From Lithospermum erythrorhizon (lineage: Eukaryota; Streptophyta; Magnoliopsida; Boraginales; Boraginaceae): 64,000 nt of DNA. Under the pieces are notes generated by a model that was given only the letters and a program-made list of their open reading frames with translations, was not told the origin of the DNA and made no database searches. Each line of letters begins with the position of its first letter. Position 1 is the first letter of the stretch. The translations under genes and the position numbers were made by a program. Location of the stretch: positions 186,001 through 250,000 of the forward strand of contig JADFUC010001681.1 in the NCBI GenBank assembly GCA_019722365.1. The letters run 5' to 3'. Positions 25,845 through 38,513 of this stretch are shown one piece after another.

Positions 25845-28143
25845 TCCCTCAAACTAAAGAGATGAAAGAATGAATGCAATTTATCTTCAAGCTACCGTAA
25901 TGCAACTTGCCCATTGCATTTTTTACCCTAACAAATGCCAATAGAATAACAAATTATAAGAGAATTGACTACAGATCCATAGTAGTACTACACATTGGCT
26001 CAAGATGTATTAAAAATTCAATTTATCAGACAGAAACAAAAATATCAAAATCATAAATAACTATTGTCAGGCTCTATTAACATAAAAAAAATGATACAAC
26101 CATCGAATGTTCTAAGCACTGCCTAAGGTATACCTAGTCAAGAGAATCAAGGACCAAATCACCAACCCAACATCTAGGGAGATAAAATTCCACAACTAAT
26201 ATATAAGAATCAAATAGAAGAATAAAAGAGTAACTTATGCAAACAAAAATCAACACAACATTGTTTACCCTTGCATTTATGTAAGAAAAACATAAATTAA
26301 CATATGTTTCTTTCACATTCTGTTATAACCAAAATCACAAAATGCTAAATACATCAAACAATAAAAATCAATACTTTATGTAAACAACCCATCAACACAA
26401 AATTGTTTAACCTTGCATTTATGATATAACCAACAAATCCATTCATTTTAAATGATAAATAAGTACATTAAAAATCCAAAATCACAAAATGCTGAATACA
26501 TTACACACCAAACAATAAAAATCAAATCTTTAGATCCAAAACATCAAAAATAAAGCATTTAGCTCTCACCTAACAGTGATCTAACACAAACCACCTTAAT
26601 CTTCCTCCTTAAGAAGATCAAGAAGCAAAAAACTAGTCTTTCTCTCAGTGAAAATAGACCCAATTATGATAAAAATGCAAAATGCAGAATATGAAATGGA
26701 TGAAGAAATGTAAGGAAAAAGGAATCAAGAAAGTAAACTTCACAAGTAGAGTAATCTACAAGCACAAGATATTGTGGTGGATTAAGTGGGGTCAAATAAA
26801 ATTATCAGGAAGTAAAAGAATAATAATAAATTATGATTCTTGGAGTAATAATAAATTATTGGTTTATTGAATTGGGTCAAATAAAAATCCAGTCTTTATT
26901 GAATGGTGAGGGACCTCAGAAGCTTGATTTGCAATGGAGGAAACCACTAAATGGATTGAGAATAGTAAACTGAAAGCTAAGCATAAGGTTGGGATTTATT
27001 GTTTTTTTTTTTTCAAGATGGGAGGAGGGTTGGCCTAAATAAATAAATTACATTCCGATAACAAGATTATTCATATTAGACTAGTCCATTAAGTCAAGAC
27101 TATACAATTTTATGCCGTAATAATATAAGAATGACAATTAATAATTATTCTTTTAGTTGTTGATAAGTTCAAAACAAATTGCTACTCTAATAGAGAGTTT
27201 CATATGTTGATTTTTAACGACATAATTTTATAAATGTTGAAATTTTGGAACATAATTTTGTTTAAAAAAAAATAATTTACACCATTTTAATACTCAAATT
27301 GATAGTCTTGGAGTAATATTTTAGTATTAAGTATTAACAATAACCAAAATCATGTATTTGTTATGGTTGATCGAACTATTAGGCTTTGATTTTATTAAAC
27401 TTTTAAGTTAGTATAAGAATGCAGGGGGCTTGTGAAAGCTAATGCATTATCTTAATAGTATCCTTTCCAATTAGTCATATGATTACTATGATTAAACATC
27501 ATTGATTAATGTACTATGATTAGTGCAAGAACCGATCAATATATGCCTTGTGTCCTCGGGTTGTCAATCATCAAGAGCCATTCCATAGGATTCCAAGGAG
27601 CACAACCAAGCATTCAACATGTTTTCACTTCTTTTTATTTAAATGACACCATTTCTATATGGAAATTATGTATATGAATGATGATTAATTTCCTTAATTA
27701 TAATATTTGAAGTCTGTATTCCATCGAAATGTCGAGAATTACTAAAAAGATAAGTTTTTACACAGACTGAAACATATTTGTCCAACATGCAAACCAGTAA
27801 AACACAAGATTTCACAAGTTGAGTGCAATTGGAATTTGTCCAAAAATAAACACAGCCCAGATGGCAATGCATTATACTAGCTAGTATAAATAAATCTTTA
27901 AGATGGTAATAGAAGCATATAACTTTCTGGCTGCATGACATTGCAGGTAAATATGGAAGTAGCAAAAACACAAAATACAATGCAGAACAGGCGTAAAAGC
28001 TAAACACTATGAGAATGGGACAGTCCAGCAACACCTCAAAAGATGTCGATAATCTGATCTAATAAAAGTGAATCATACACAGTTGAATGTAATGCTTGAT
28101 GCTCGAGGATACTTCAGCTCCTTGATGATGACGCATAACCAAG
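25845..28143. other. Upstream region of the receptor kinase and 3' flank of TM9SF
   Basis: Probably includes 5' untranslated exon/intron sequence of the kinase (to about 26.7 kb), then AT-rich sequence with a poly-T run at 27001 and the TM9SF 3' untranslated region. A phrase about AAAATCACAAAATGCT recurs near 26330 and 26480 (local duplication). No gene is seen. Confidence 0.45.
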
Positions 28144-30126
28144 TTAATCAATCTTAACTGATGAAAACAGGTAATGAACGAAGTAGAATGATGTAAGGAA
28201 ACCAATGGTGCCCGTTGAAAGCATAATTGCGATAGCGATGATCAGGGAGTAGCCTAGGTAGAGTGAAGCAGATATGGGTCCACTCAAACTCTTCAGGTCG
28301 AAAACCAGGTAATTGATTGAGTAGAGGAAAACATACAGAGCAACGGATCCAGAAGCATAGAATGCCTTCCACCACCACATCCAGTCTTCAACACACAGAT
28401 GCATGTAAGTGAGGACTACAGAAACTTCAGCACAAACAACCACCAATAACAGGAGCACAATGAGCAAGAAACCAAAGACATAGTAGAACCTTCCAAGCCA
28501 GATGCTAGAGAGTATGAAGAAGAGCTCAATAAAAAGTGTTCCAAATGGAAGAGTTCCAGCACCGAGAACCAGAAGCCATGATGGGTATTTGCGTGCTGGA
28601 ATCTCCCTTGGAATCTGATTGGTTCGAACAGGGAATTGAATAGGTTCAGCCCGCGTTCCTAAGTATCCTCCCAAAAGTGTAAGTGGAACTGAGATGCAGA
28701 ACCAGAGTGACAGGAGTATAAAATATAAGGAAATGGGAATAGCACCAGTACTCTGGCTTCCCCAAAGAATAAAATTCAAAACGGTTAGAATGACAAAAAC
28801 TATGCCCGGGAAAAAGCAAGCAATTGACCATGAAACCGCCCTCCAACCTTCTGAACTCCCCTTGATAGTTCTCCACAATCGTACACCAGCATAACCAGCA
28901 GTAGTCCCAAGGAAAAGATAAAGCAATATCATCCCTGTAAGAAGCATACCACGAGAAGCTGGTGACATGAAACCAAAGGCAGCGAATACAATAGTGACAA
29001 CAGCCATCCCGGTTATTTGGACCCCATCACCAATCATTACACAAAGCAACTTTGAATGGTTTGGTTCTCTGAACACATCACCAACTACAAGCTTCCAACC
29101 AGACAGCTCCTCGTTCATCTGGGCTTGAGCTTCTTTGTCCAATTCTTCATACCTAGTCAAATCCCTTCTAACAGTTCTCAAAAATATGACAAAGACAATA
29201 CCTGCCAAGAAGAAGATCACCATCAGAGAGTTCAGAATTGAAAACCAATGTACACGAGCACCTTCCATCTTCAAGTATGCATCCCATCGAGATGGCCATA
29301 TAATGTCACTTTTCTCAAACTGAACCTCATATGTAAATGATATCCTCTCCTGCTCCCTTATTATTTGGGATTTCGATAGATCCACTGGGCACTGTACTTG
29401 TTCAGTATTGTCATACATATGGAGCTTCAACATCTTCTCAGGGTCATACTTAACGCTGCAAGGAACAACCTCGAAACCAACTATCTCATATCCTGAAGCT
29501 TTCTTCTTATCAGCTTCTGAAATGACAGCCATACCTTCTTCCCCAGTACCAATTATCTCCACACCTGCTCCTTCATACTCGTGGATCAGAACCTTAAACT
29601 TGAGATGATTGATTATGTAAGCATCTTCAGAATTTTGGTTTGATGTATAGCCTACTGGATATCCAGTCCACTGAATCTTCACCCCATTCTGATTCGTATA
29701 CCGCATAACAGGCAAGTTATCCAAGATCATATTCACTTGATACAGATCACGAGTTCTCTGTTTCAAGAGCTTCACTTGGTTCTCATTCAAAGGAGGAGTC
29801 GTACAGAGGTAAACCGACTCATTAACATTCATCCGGAACCGATAGGGAGAGTTGTCAATTTGATCTCCCATAAGCAACTCTCCAAGATTCTCAGCACTTT
29901 TCTTGATGCCACCTTGAGGCTGACAATAAGGAAGACTGTAGTAACTAAATGGAAGCTCTGTTTCAATCGAGGTCAGTGAATTCACCTTGGCAACTATCTC
30001 ATCTTTAATTGAATAAGTATGCAAGTAAGTCCCCGGCAAATAAAATCCATTGCAGGCGCGAGAAGCAAGAACTAAATAGAAAAGAGCAGCCCAACATCTC
30101 CTTTTAGAAGCTGCCAACGCTGCCAT
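28144..30126 (-). CDS. Transmembrane 9 superfamily protein (nonaspanin / endomembrane protein 70), 660 aa
   Basis: Intronless coding region. The start was placed at 30126 (MAALAASKRR) because it begins a signal peptide, with predicted cleavage near ACNG|FYLPG. An in-frame Met at 30180 would add 18 residues without a signal-like character. A lumenal domain of about 270 residues contains the family phrases FYLPGTY, LPFSYYSLPYC, NLGELLMGD and SRWDAYLKMEGARVHWFSI. Nine hydrophobic segments follow. The cytosolic loop has FREPNHSKLLCVMIGDGVQI and the later part has LGGYLGTRAEPI and ALYVFLYSINY. The protein ends in VKID, matching the KXD/E Golgi-retention signal known for plant TMN proteins. Length and motifs are normal for the family, which sorts cargo in the Golgi/endosome system. 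Confidence 0.96.
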   Translation of the reverse strand: MAALAASKRRCWAALFYLVLASRACNGFYLPGTYLHTYSIKDEIVAKVNSLTSIETELPFSYYSLPYCQPQGGIKKSAENLGELLMGDQIDNSPYRFRMNVNESVYLCTTPPLNENQVKLLKQRTRDLYQVNMILDNLPVMRYTNQNGVKIQWTGYPVGYTSNQNSEDAYIINHLKFKVLIHEYEGAGVEIIGTGEEGMAVISEADKKKASGYEIVGFEVVPCSVKYDPEKMLKLHMYDNTEQVQCPVDLSKSQIIREQERISFTYEVQFEKSDIIWPSRWDAYLKMEGARVHWFSILNSLMVIFFLAGIVFVIFLRTVRRDLTRYEELDKEAQAQMNEELSGWKLVVGDVFREPNHSKLLCVMIGDGVQITGMAVVTIVFAAFGFMSPASRGMLLTGMILLYLFLGTTAGYAGVRLWRTIKGSSEGWRAVSWSIACFFPGIVFVILTVLNFILWGSQSTGAIPISLYFILLSLWFCISVPLTLLGGYLGTRAEPIQFPVRTNQIPREIPARKYPSWLLVLGAGTLPFGTLFIELFFILSSIWLGRFYYVFGFLLIVLLLLVVVCAEVSVVLTYMHLCVEDWMWWWKAFYASGSVALYVFLYSINYLVFDLKSLSGPISASLYLGYSLIIAIAIMLSTGTIGFLTSFYFVHYLFSSVKID

Positions 30127-30208
30127 TGTTCGGCAAAAAGTAAAATAACCAAACCCTTTCAAGTCAACAGATCTAAACAAAAACTGGAGAAGAACCAGGC
30201 ATCAATCC

Positions 30209-31142
30209 TGCAATAAATATGGTCATAGTCAATTGGACACCTTAAATGCATCTTGACTGAAAATCACAGGAAACTAGACAAATATAAGAAATAATTAGAT
30301 GTAACAGTATACAAAAAAACTGTGTCTACTATTGAAATCTAGTAACCCAATTCTTTTATAGAACTAGAATACTTAAATCATTTGGTCACCTTAGATGCAT
30401 CTTAACCGCTACGAATTTGATAGTGAGATCTACGAAAAGAAATCTCTGAAGCAAAATCTAAGAATCCAATTAACGATAAAAACTAGAATTCTTAATTCAT
30501 ATCGAAATCTCAAAACATTCGGAAACAAAATAGTCAAACAAATACTTTTACCTACGAGCATACACAGGATTACAATCACATGAATCTGACAACCTCAAAT
30601 GCATCTTAACCGCTACAAATTCCATAGTGAGATCTATATACATATACAACTGAAACATAAACCGAAAATCACGAGAAACTAGAGTACTAGACAAATAATT
30701 GATCCAACAGTATACACAAAGCCGTGTCGAAACACAAAATCTAATAAACCCAATTTGTTATTAAACTAAAATACTTATTTCTTCAAAATCTCAAATCAAT
30801 TCAACACAATAAAAAAAAAATCGAAAAAAGACAGTAAAACAAACATCCCAAACACATAAATGAGACAACCTTAATAAAATGAATAACAACCTTAAATTCA
30901 TCTTAACTGCTAATAATTATTTTAACTGCTACGAACTTTTTAGTGAGATCTACGTGCATATATAATAAAAAATAAATAAAGTGAAGACGACGAGAAAGTG
31001 GACAAATAATATGAAACAATTTGTTGAATATAGAATAACAAGTATAGTGAAGATGAAGAGAAAGTGGATAAATAATATGAAACAATTGTTAAATATAGAT
31101 CTAAAATAATAATAAATGTAATAAAAGGAAAAATGAAGGTTA
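30209..31142 (-). other. Probable 5'-UTR intron of the TM9SF gene, filled with repeats
   Basis: On the minus strand CATTTCAG|GTAACC near 31142 gives a donor and TTGCAG|GATTG near 30209 an acceptor. Inside, a degenerate unit recurs. Its core, ATGCATCTTAACCGCTAC then ATAGTGAGATCTA, is seen near 30398, 30600 and 30903 (third copy diverged), and a related start lies at 30246. A separate pair near 30979-31033 and 31041-31100 repeats AGAAAGTGGA(C/T)AAATAATATG. Confidence 0.6.
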
Positions 31143-31249
31143 CCTGAAATGGATCTGGGGCTGATTTGAGTTTTACTTTGCGGGTTATCAAAGGAAATGA
31201 AGAGGAGAGTAATGTGTGAAGATGACTAGTAGAGATTGGAATGCCTTCT

Positions 31250-32560
31250 CATTGTTACAAATTATATACTGCTGGTAATATACCTGAATTAATCTCAAAC
31301 CTATCAGATAATGATTCTACCTAATATTATTAGCCATAATATTACCTTCACATTTAGATCCACCTTTTTACTTATCCAACCAATAGCCTCGCTTAAAATG
31401 GGCGCCTTCAAAAGCACCGAATATGTTTTAATGTTAGTGTATTAAATTCTTACCATCAAGATCGAGTAGTAATGACTTATCGACTAAATTTCATTCCTCG
31501 ACAATCTCGAACTACTTTCATTTCAAATAAGACCTAAAGCCAACCTTTCAATGATCCTGAGGGACTCATTCGAACTTTGGGAAACACCTTTTCGCCACCC
31601 GAACTCCACTATACTGTAAACATAAGAGCAAATAATACTTAAATAATACATTACACTTTTTTGGCCATTTTTAAATAACAAACACTTAACGGCCAATATT
31701 TAATACATTAACTGAATTCTAAGAAAACAAACATCATCTTCAACCACCCCACCCCTGGGGCCTCCCACCACTCACCCCTCACCCCACCCTCCCCGGCCTT
31801 TCCACGTGTGGAATTTCAACGGCCTCCTCCAAAATCGAACCTAACCCCCTCCAAAAACACCACCCATATAAAGAAACGCTTATGACAAGCAGTCATGACT
31901 GCTCAATGCTTCCTTACTCCAGAAGTAAAACCAAAGTTATAAACCCAAAACAACTTAAGCAAAGATAAAAGAGTACCACCAAAAGTAACATTTAAATCTT
32001 CCAACAATCTTGAAAAGATAGAAACAAATAATGCACTAATTCAAGCCAAAGGCAGCCGTGGGGAGAGGTGGCGAGGGGAGTGGCTCCATGCAGTGGGTAA
32101 GGCCTGCTGTGAAGGCCACATTTATGTTTTATTTGATTTTTAATTAATTAAAATTGATTGTTCTATTTAATATTGACTCACTATGTTTCATATTTAAAAA
32201 TAACCCATAAAATATATTATATTTAAAATATCATTTGTCTTTATGTTTACTCCCGGCGCGGAGGAGTTCAAAAGTACAAAAATACGCTTTTCAAAAGTCA
32301 GACTAAAGTTCCTGTTACTATTCGAAAACGCTTAAAACTTACCATTCAACAATAAAAAGCCTGCATATAAATTAAATTTAGTCATTTTATTACTATTTTA
32401 TTGAGATTTCTTGGCACCAATTCGAAAAATATTGATTATGAGCCATCTGGGGAATATATTTGAGGCGGATAAAATTTGATTAACTCGGCTCGACTATTGA
32501 TGAAAGGGGAGGTAGAATCTATTGTTGAGTCGGTTTGCAGCAGCTATTGAAGCAGCAGAA
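31250..32560. other. Intergenic region with C-rich promoter-like stretch
   Basis: Upstream of TM9SF (-) and of the RCC1-like relic (+). A C-rich stretch at about 31740-31880 is followed by CATATAAAG near 31865, which could have been a promoter of the relic. No gene is seen. Confidence 0.4.
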
Positions 32561-32567
32561 AGCATTG

Positions 32568-34479
32568 ATGAGCAAGAGTCCTCAATAAATAAACTACAAC
32601 CCACAGAAGCCTAACCACCCTCTTCCGGCTAAGCAGCCGTCATATGAGCAGCAAAGCTACTGTGCTGGAGCCGAGACGGAGCCACAGGACTGGGCCAGCC
32701 TGTCTGTAATCGGGCTGGACTCGGACCTATACGAGCCCAGTCCAATACCGGCCCTCCCCCCGAACGTCTGCTCAATCTCAGCCGGACATTACCACTCTCT
32801 GGCCCTCACACATGATGGCCACGTTTGGGCTTGGGGTCGTAATAGTGAATCTCAACTGGCCCGCCACTCCATTTCTCCAAGGTCCAATTTTATATTTTCT
32901 TACCAATTTCTTATGTCTATATTTTGTTACTACCATGATTTGTATTAAGGTTATATAAATTTAGCTCCATCAGCATTTAATTAGAAATAAGAATTTTAAT
33001 GTTCCATTTATAAATTTCTTGTATCCGATGCCCAACTTTAATGGAATAGTCTAGTGAAAAAGTTCATTTAGTGATCAGCCAGAAGGAAAAGCAAGCACTC
33101 AGCACTTCATGCAACAGCCTGACTTTTATAAAAAGAACGAACTTTATATCAAGCAAAATAAACCCCACCCGACACATCCACGATTAACTCCACCTCCTGC
33201 TAATGTAGTGAACTCGAGGGACTGTTAGTGTCGTTGATTTAATACTTGAAAAAAACTAACACAAATTACTGTTTTGTTGTCTACTTTTGTTAACAAGATG
33301 TTTAGAGTTTTCTTTATACCCTTTTAAGTCCAGAGAAACATGGTATGGAACTGTCTCTAAAGCGCTATTGAGATGATGGTCTGTGGGTTTGGGGGAAATC
33401 CAAGCGTGGACAGCTTGGTATTGGAAGAGAAATTACAGAATCTGGATTACCTTCCAGAGTTGAAGCACTTATCGGAGAAGAGATAATTAAGGTGGTTACC
33501 ATGTCATGTTAAGGTAGATTAGTGTTACCACACAATATTCACCTCACTATTATGTTAATTACGGAGTATGTATTTAGCATGTAATTACAATCATTGTTGT
33601 TACCATGTTAGCTATTAGTTTTTTGCGAAACATATGTTTACTTACTTTATATTTACTTTTGTCTTGAAGGTTTCACTTGGTTGGGGACATGCTCTAGCTC
33701 TAACAAAACATGGAAAATTGTTTCGATGGGGATACTATGCAGATGGAAGACTTGGAAAGGTAGGAAATTCGTTTGAGGTATCTCCACTTGATTCCGGTGC
33801 AAGTGAGCCTTCAGCAGGTGAGACCTCTGGGCCGATGTTTAGGATTGCAGAGAAACTAGTCAGAGAAGTAATTGATAAGGAAAAGGACATGCCAATCTTG
33901 TGGGAACCTAGTTTAAAGGTTTAAAGAACTTAGATAATGCCAGTTGGGGATATCACTTGTGGCCCCAACACGTTGGTTCTTTGCCGTAAGTTATTGTTCT
34001 TCATGTGCTGATGCACGAATGTCTAAAGTAAATGTTAATCTCTTTCTCGTTGTCTCATTTCAGGTGATGGCACTCTTCTAAGTGGTGGGAGCAATGTGTA
34101 TGGTCAGTTAGTAGAAAACTGCACTCTGGGATTCCATCCGTCTACATAAGCTCGCGCCCCTTCTGTGCATCTGGTCTAGGCCACTCTCGCAACGGTATTT
34201 GTCTCCGGAGATGAACCACGCCTCATGGGGGATGAAGGCCGCCTTTGTTAACCCAATGAGCATCGGTTGGTTATTAACGAGAATCAATCTTGGTCTCAGG
34301 AGGAGGGCATGGCCCCTGCTGTCACCACCAATGGACAAGGGCCGAAGGCGGCCGAAATGGTGACGGTAGTCAGCTTCACTATTGAGCTGAAACCATGTTT
34401 CATTGAAGCATTGGAAGGTCTTGAGGTTCTACAAGTTGTAGCTGGCTTTGATCATAGTCTTGTTCTCGTAGCTGAATGA
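32568..34479 (+). pseudogene. Broken RCC1-repeat (UVR8-like) gene
   Basis: Four exon-like blocks preserve RCC1 repeat signatures in order. They are 32568-32881 ([19 protein letters not shown]), about 33372-33491 (DDGLWVWGKSKRGQLGIG), 33670-33985 (VSLGWGHALALTKHGKLFRWG) and 34064-34479 (GDGTLLSGGSNVYGQL ... AGFDHSLVLVAE). Lesions are plain. There is an in-frame TAA at 32586-32588, six codons after the first ATG. A frame break just before the second block replaces the expected repeat start. TAA and TAG codons lie around 33922-33950. About 230 bp of unrelated or frame-shifted sequence sits at 34110-34370. The gene would have encoded a beta-propeller of the RCC1 class. The last block still ends in a normal stop. 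Expression as a functional protein is unlikely. Confidence 0.8.
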
Positions 34480-34744
34480 TTTGTCTTCAGTCTAACTAGT
34501 CTTCAATAATGCATAGCTTGTTATGCTAATTTATTTAACATATTTACTTATATGCCAATTCTGCAATACATGAAGTATTTATAGAAATATTACAATACAA
34601 AACCAGTTCTCTTTTATTCACCTTTATGATAAGAGGGTACATTTTTATTACACAACATGCTCTTTTATTCATCTGGATGAATAATGATGCATTTTTATTA
34701 CACACAAAGCCATTAGCTAAAGCAAAACAGTAACATTAATTTTT

Positions 34745-35488
<744 letters not shown>

Positions 35489-35715
35489 TCAATTCAAAAT
35501 TGATAACTAAGCTCAAAATTGAGATTTCAGAGTTTTCTTCTTTTTTTCGTGTGTTGCAATACAGAGATAAGGTGAGCTTATATAGTTGAACGTGTGAGGC
35601 GGTCGTGGACCTTCTAAATTATTCTTCATTTTTCTCGATTATCATGTTTTGTGCGTATGCGCTTGCGTTGGATAACTTTAGTACTTTGTTAAATCTTGGC
35701 AACATTTTAATAATG

Positions 35716-36012
35716 TAGTAAATTAAAACGATCATATTAAGAATAAATTATATTGAAAATATTATTATTTGAAATACGATAAATATAATATACAATTATA
35801 AATAATTAAGTTTGAAATTTTAAAAGTTAATTACTAAATCTCAAAATTAAATACTATAATTAAGATCGTAACTTATATCAATAAATTCTGTAAGAATTAA
35901 AGTATTAAAACTCAAGTATATATATAAGATCATTTTTCGCAGCTAAATCTAAATTATTACATAGACTATCATAATACTTTCAATTAGTTTGAATATCAAT
36001 AAAACTTTTTTA
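35716..36012. repeat. Dispersed repeat, copy A
   Basis: Shares, with gaps, AAATTATATTGAAAATATTA (copy B: AAATTATATTAAAAATATTA) and GTATATATATAAGAT...CAGCTAAATCTAAATTATTA with the block at 37919-38399. Confidence 0.65.
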
Positions 36013-37159
36013 TGTAGACTATCATATTACGCTTATAATAAAAATTTTATAATGATCCAAAGTTTTAAATTATACTCCTCCATTTTTACCTCATCAGTTT
36101 ATAATCAAAAAAGAACAATATTATGAAACCATTTTAAAGATGAAATCTAATGATATAAATTTAAATTTATTAAAATAACGAGTAACTAGTAATTAATGGT
36201 CAAAGCTTCACCTCGATATCCGAAACACTAATAAAAACAAAGGAGTACTTTTAAACTAATATCCATTGTATCATCATCACCCGTCGATATATTTAGTCGA
36301 GGACATCAAATGGTTAAAGTAGTAATATCAGACTTCTAACATCTCAATCTTCTATGATAAATATATATAAGTTTTCAATCACGATTACAAATGTCAGCAT
36401 TCGTGGATATAATTACAAATGTCATATTTTATAATAATCTGTGTTTTGACAAATTAATGTTGAATAAATCGAATTCAATTCAAAAGATAACAAATCAAGT
36501 TAAACAAACCAATTCCACTCTGGCCAACTCGCCAAGCTTCATCAAGAAGTCTGTTGTTTAAAGTGTCAATTTAATGTTCAGAGACTGATCTGAGTCAACC
36601 AAGTGTCACATACGGAGCTCGTGGTCTTCAGATCTATAGACGCTAAATCACCAATTAGATTATGTAGTTTTTGTATGAGAGTTATAACTAAGAGCTAACT
36701 GCTGCCTAAAATGATAGTCCGTAATTGCATCTTCTAAGCATCAATCGATTCAAATGATCATGCTTATTTCCTTTGGTAATTTAAACCATCTATTTTAGAT
36801 AAGAAATATTTGCACCCCATCGATAAAATTTCACATGACATGCTCGATTTTCACCCGAGTACGATTAAGACTAAATCCTCTCGGGAGCAAAGCTGGGCCC
36901 AGCATCCGTCACGGACCCCCTGCTTTACGGTATTCAAATTATAGCCAAGTATCTGGGCCTAATCGAGACCTTGTGAATCTCGGCTGGGTCTCGAATGGAG
37001 CAGCTTAGCTATTTTTAGAATCCTATTTAATCAACTTTCCTATTTTGAAACCCTACATTTTTTGCATAATACTTTAAACATTCAATCTTTTCTTTGAAAT
37101 CTCAAAAGGCAAAGCAAAAGCCTTCCTCATTGTGGCTTCCAACAAAATACAAATCCACC

Positions 37160-37500
37160 TCCGAACCGAACCGAAAATAACCGAAATTGAGTGAACTGAT
37201 TGAACCGAACCGATTTCGTCTAAAAAATAAAAATTTCGGTTCAAACCCGAACCGAATCGATTGAATTTTAATTAAAAAAAAAATATTATATATATATAAC
37301 CGAAATAAACCGAGAACCGAACCAAAAATAACCCAATAAAAACCGAAAAAACAAAAATCCGAACCGACGGAATCGAAAAAACGTAAAATAACCGAACCGA
37401 CCGGAACCGAAAATAAATCAGAACCAACTGAACCGGGACGGAACCGGGATGACCGAACCGATCGAATCAACCGGTTTCGGTTCCATCTTCAACTAACCGA
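37160..37500. repeat. AACCGA-type low-complexity tract
   Basis: About 340 bp made largely of variants of CCGAACCGAA and AACCGAAA. The 122-aa minus-strand ORF across it (FRFGS-like) is an artefact of the repeat. Confidence 0.85.
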
Positions 37501-37918
37501 CCGCAGGCCGGTTCTACCTAAAAATGCCCAAACTGAATCAATTCCCACAGTTCTAGCCTCTACATCACTTAATCTTGATAATCTTAGTGAGGCTTCCATA
37601 TTTGTATGTTTATTATAATCATTATTTAATTTTGTGATTGTTTGAGAAATCCTTGTGTGCTATAGCATAGATTGCTGCCTTTGTTTGGAGAAGAGGAGTC
37701 AAATCTTGGGTGAGCGGCGCTTGGGTTCCTAGTTTGGGCTGATTGTGAGTCAAATCTTTAGTCTTTGTACCAGGTCACTTGGGCTTGTATACTAGGTTCG
37801 ATAACCGTCTTCATGAGAAGCTGCCATTTGTAATCAAATAATTTTCATGGCGAATTATCTATCAAATCCGGAGATGGAAAAGTTCGCCAGCTGGAAAGAC
37901 TAGTAACCGGTTTGTTAA

Positions 37919-38399
37919 ATCATACATTAGTAAATTATATTAAAAATATTATCATTTAAAATATTTCATTAAAAATAGTAGTATACCAAGTTTAAAAATC
38001 CAATTATTTAATCTCAAAATTAGATAGTTTTAATGCCATGAAGATAGCAATACTTATAACAATCAGTTTTGGAAAGATTAATTTATGAAACATTAGTACT
38101 CCATCCAATTCAAAATATAAAGACTTTTTCTATTTTCCTCGTGATTCAACTTGATCAATAACTAATTAATAAATCACAAAAATGATAAAAAATTACTTTT
38201 ATAGAAAATATTTTTAAAGGTAAATTTATCGATATCAATTTATATTTTTCTAATTAACCAATAAAAAAAGTAATATTGCTTAAAGCTGTATTACCGCAAA
38301 AACTTAAAAAATCAAGGTAGTATATATATAAGATAATTTTTCACAGCTAAATCTAAATTATTATGATAATTTTTTAATTAATTTGAATAACAATAATTT
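37919..38399. repeat. Dispersed repeat, copy B, interrupted by a MITE candidate
   Basis: Matches copy A (35716-36012) on both sides of an extra block at about 38099-38320. The extra block begins with CTCCATCCAATTCAAAATAT. Confidence 0.6.
38099..38320. mobile_element. Stowaway-like MITE candidate inside repeat copy B
   Basis: Starts with CTCCATCCAATTCAAAATAT, close to the Stowaway end CTCCCTCCGTTTC, directly after TA, and is absent from the paired repeat copy A. The 3' end is eroded, so the exact boundary is uncertain. Confidence 0.5.
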
Positions 38400-38513
38400 C
38401 CTTTGAACTCAAGTGGTCGAAGCAGCAAAACCCTGAAGCTATCCCTATTTGAAGCTCATTTCCTGCAATTTTTATTTTAACAATTAAGAATCACTACTGA
38501 GACTGCTATAAAA

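Noticed and set aside
30940..31191. Minus-strand ORFs with repeated FHIIYPLS/SYYLSTFSSSS phrases
   Set aside because: Product of the 60-bp tandem repeat in the leader region of TM9SF; not a protein family.
37102..37470. 122-aa minus-strand ORF
   Set aside because: Encoded by the AACCGA-type repeat; the FRFGS pattern is the repeat itself.
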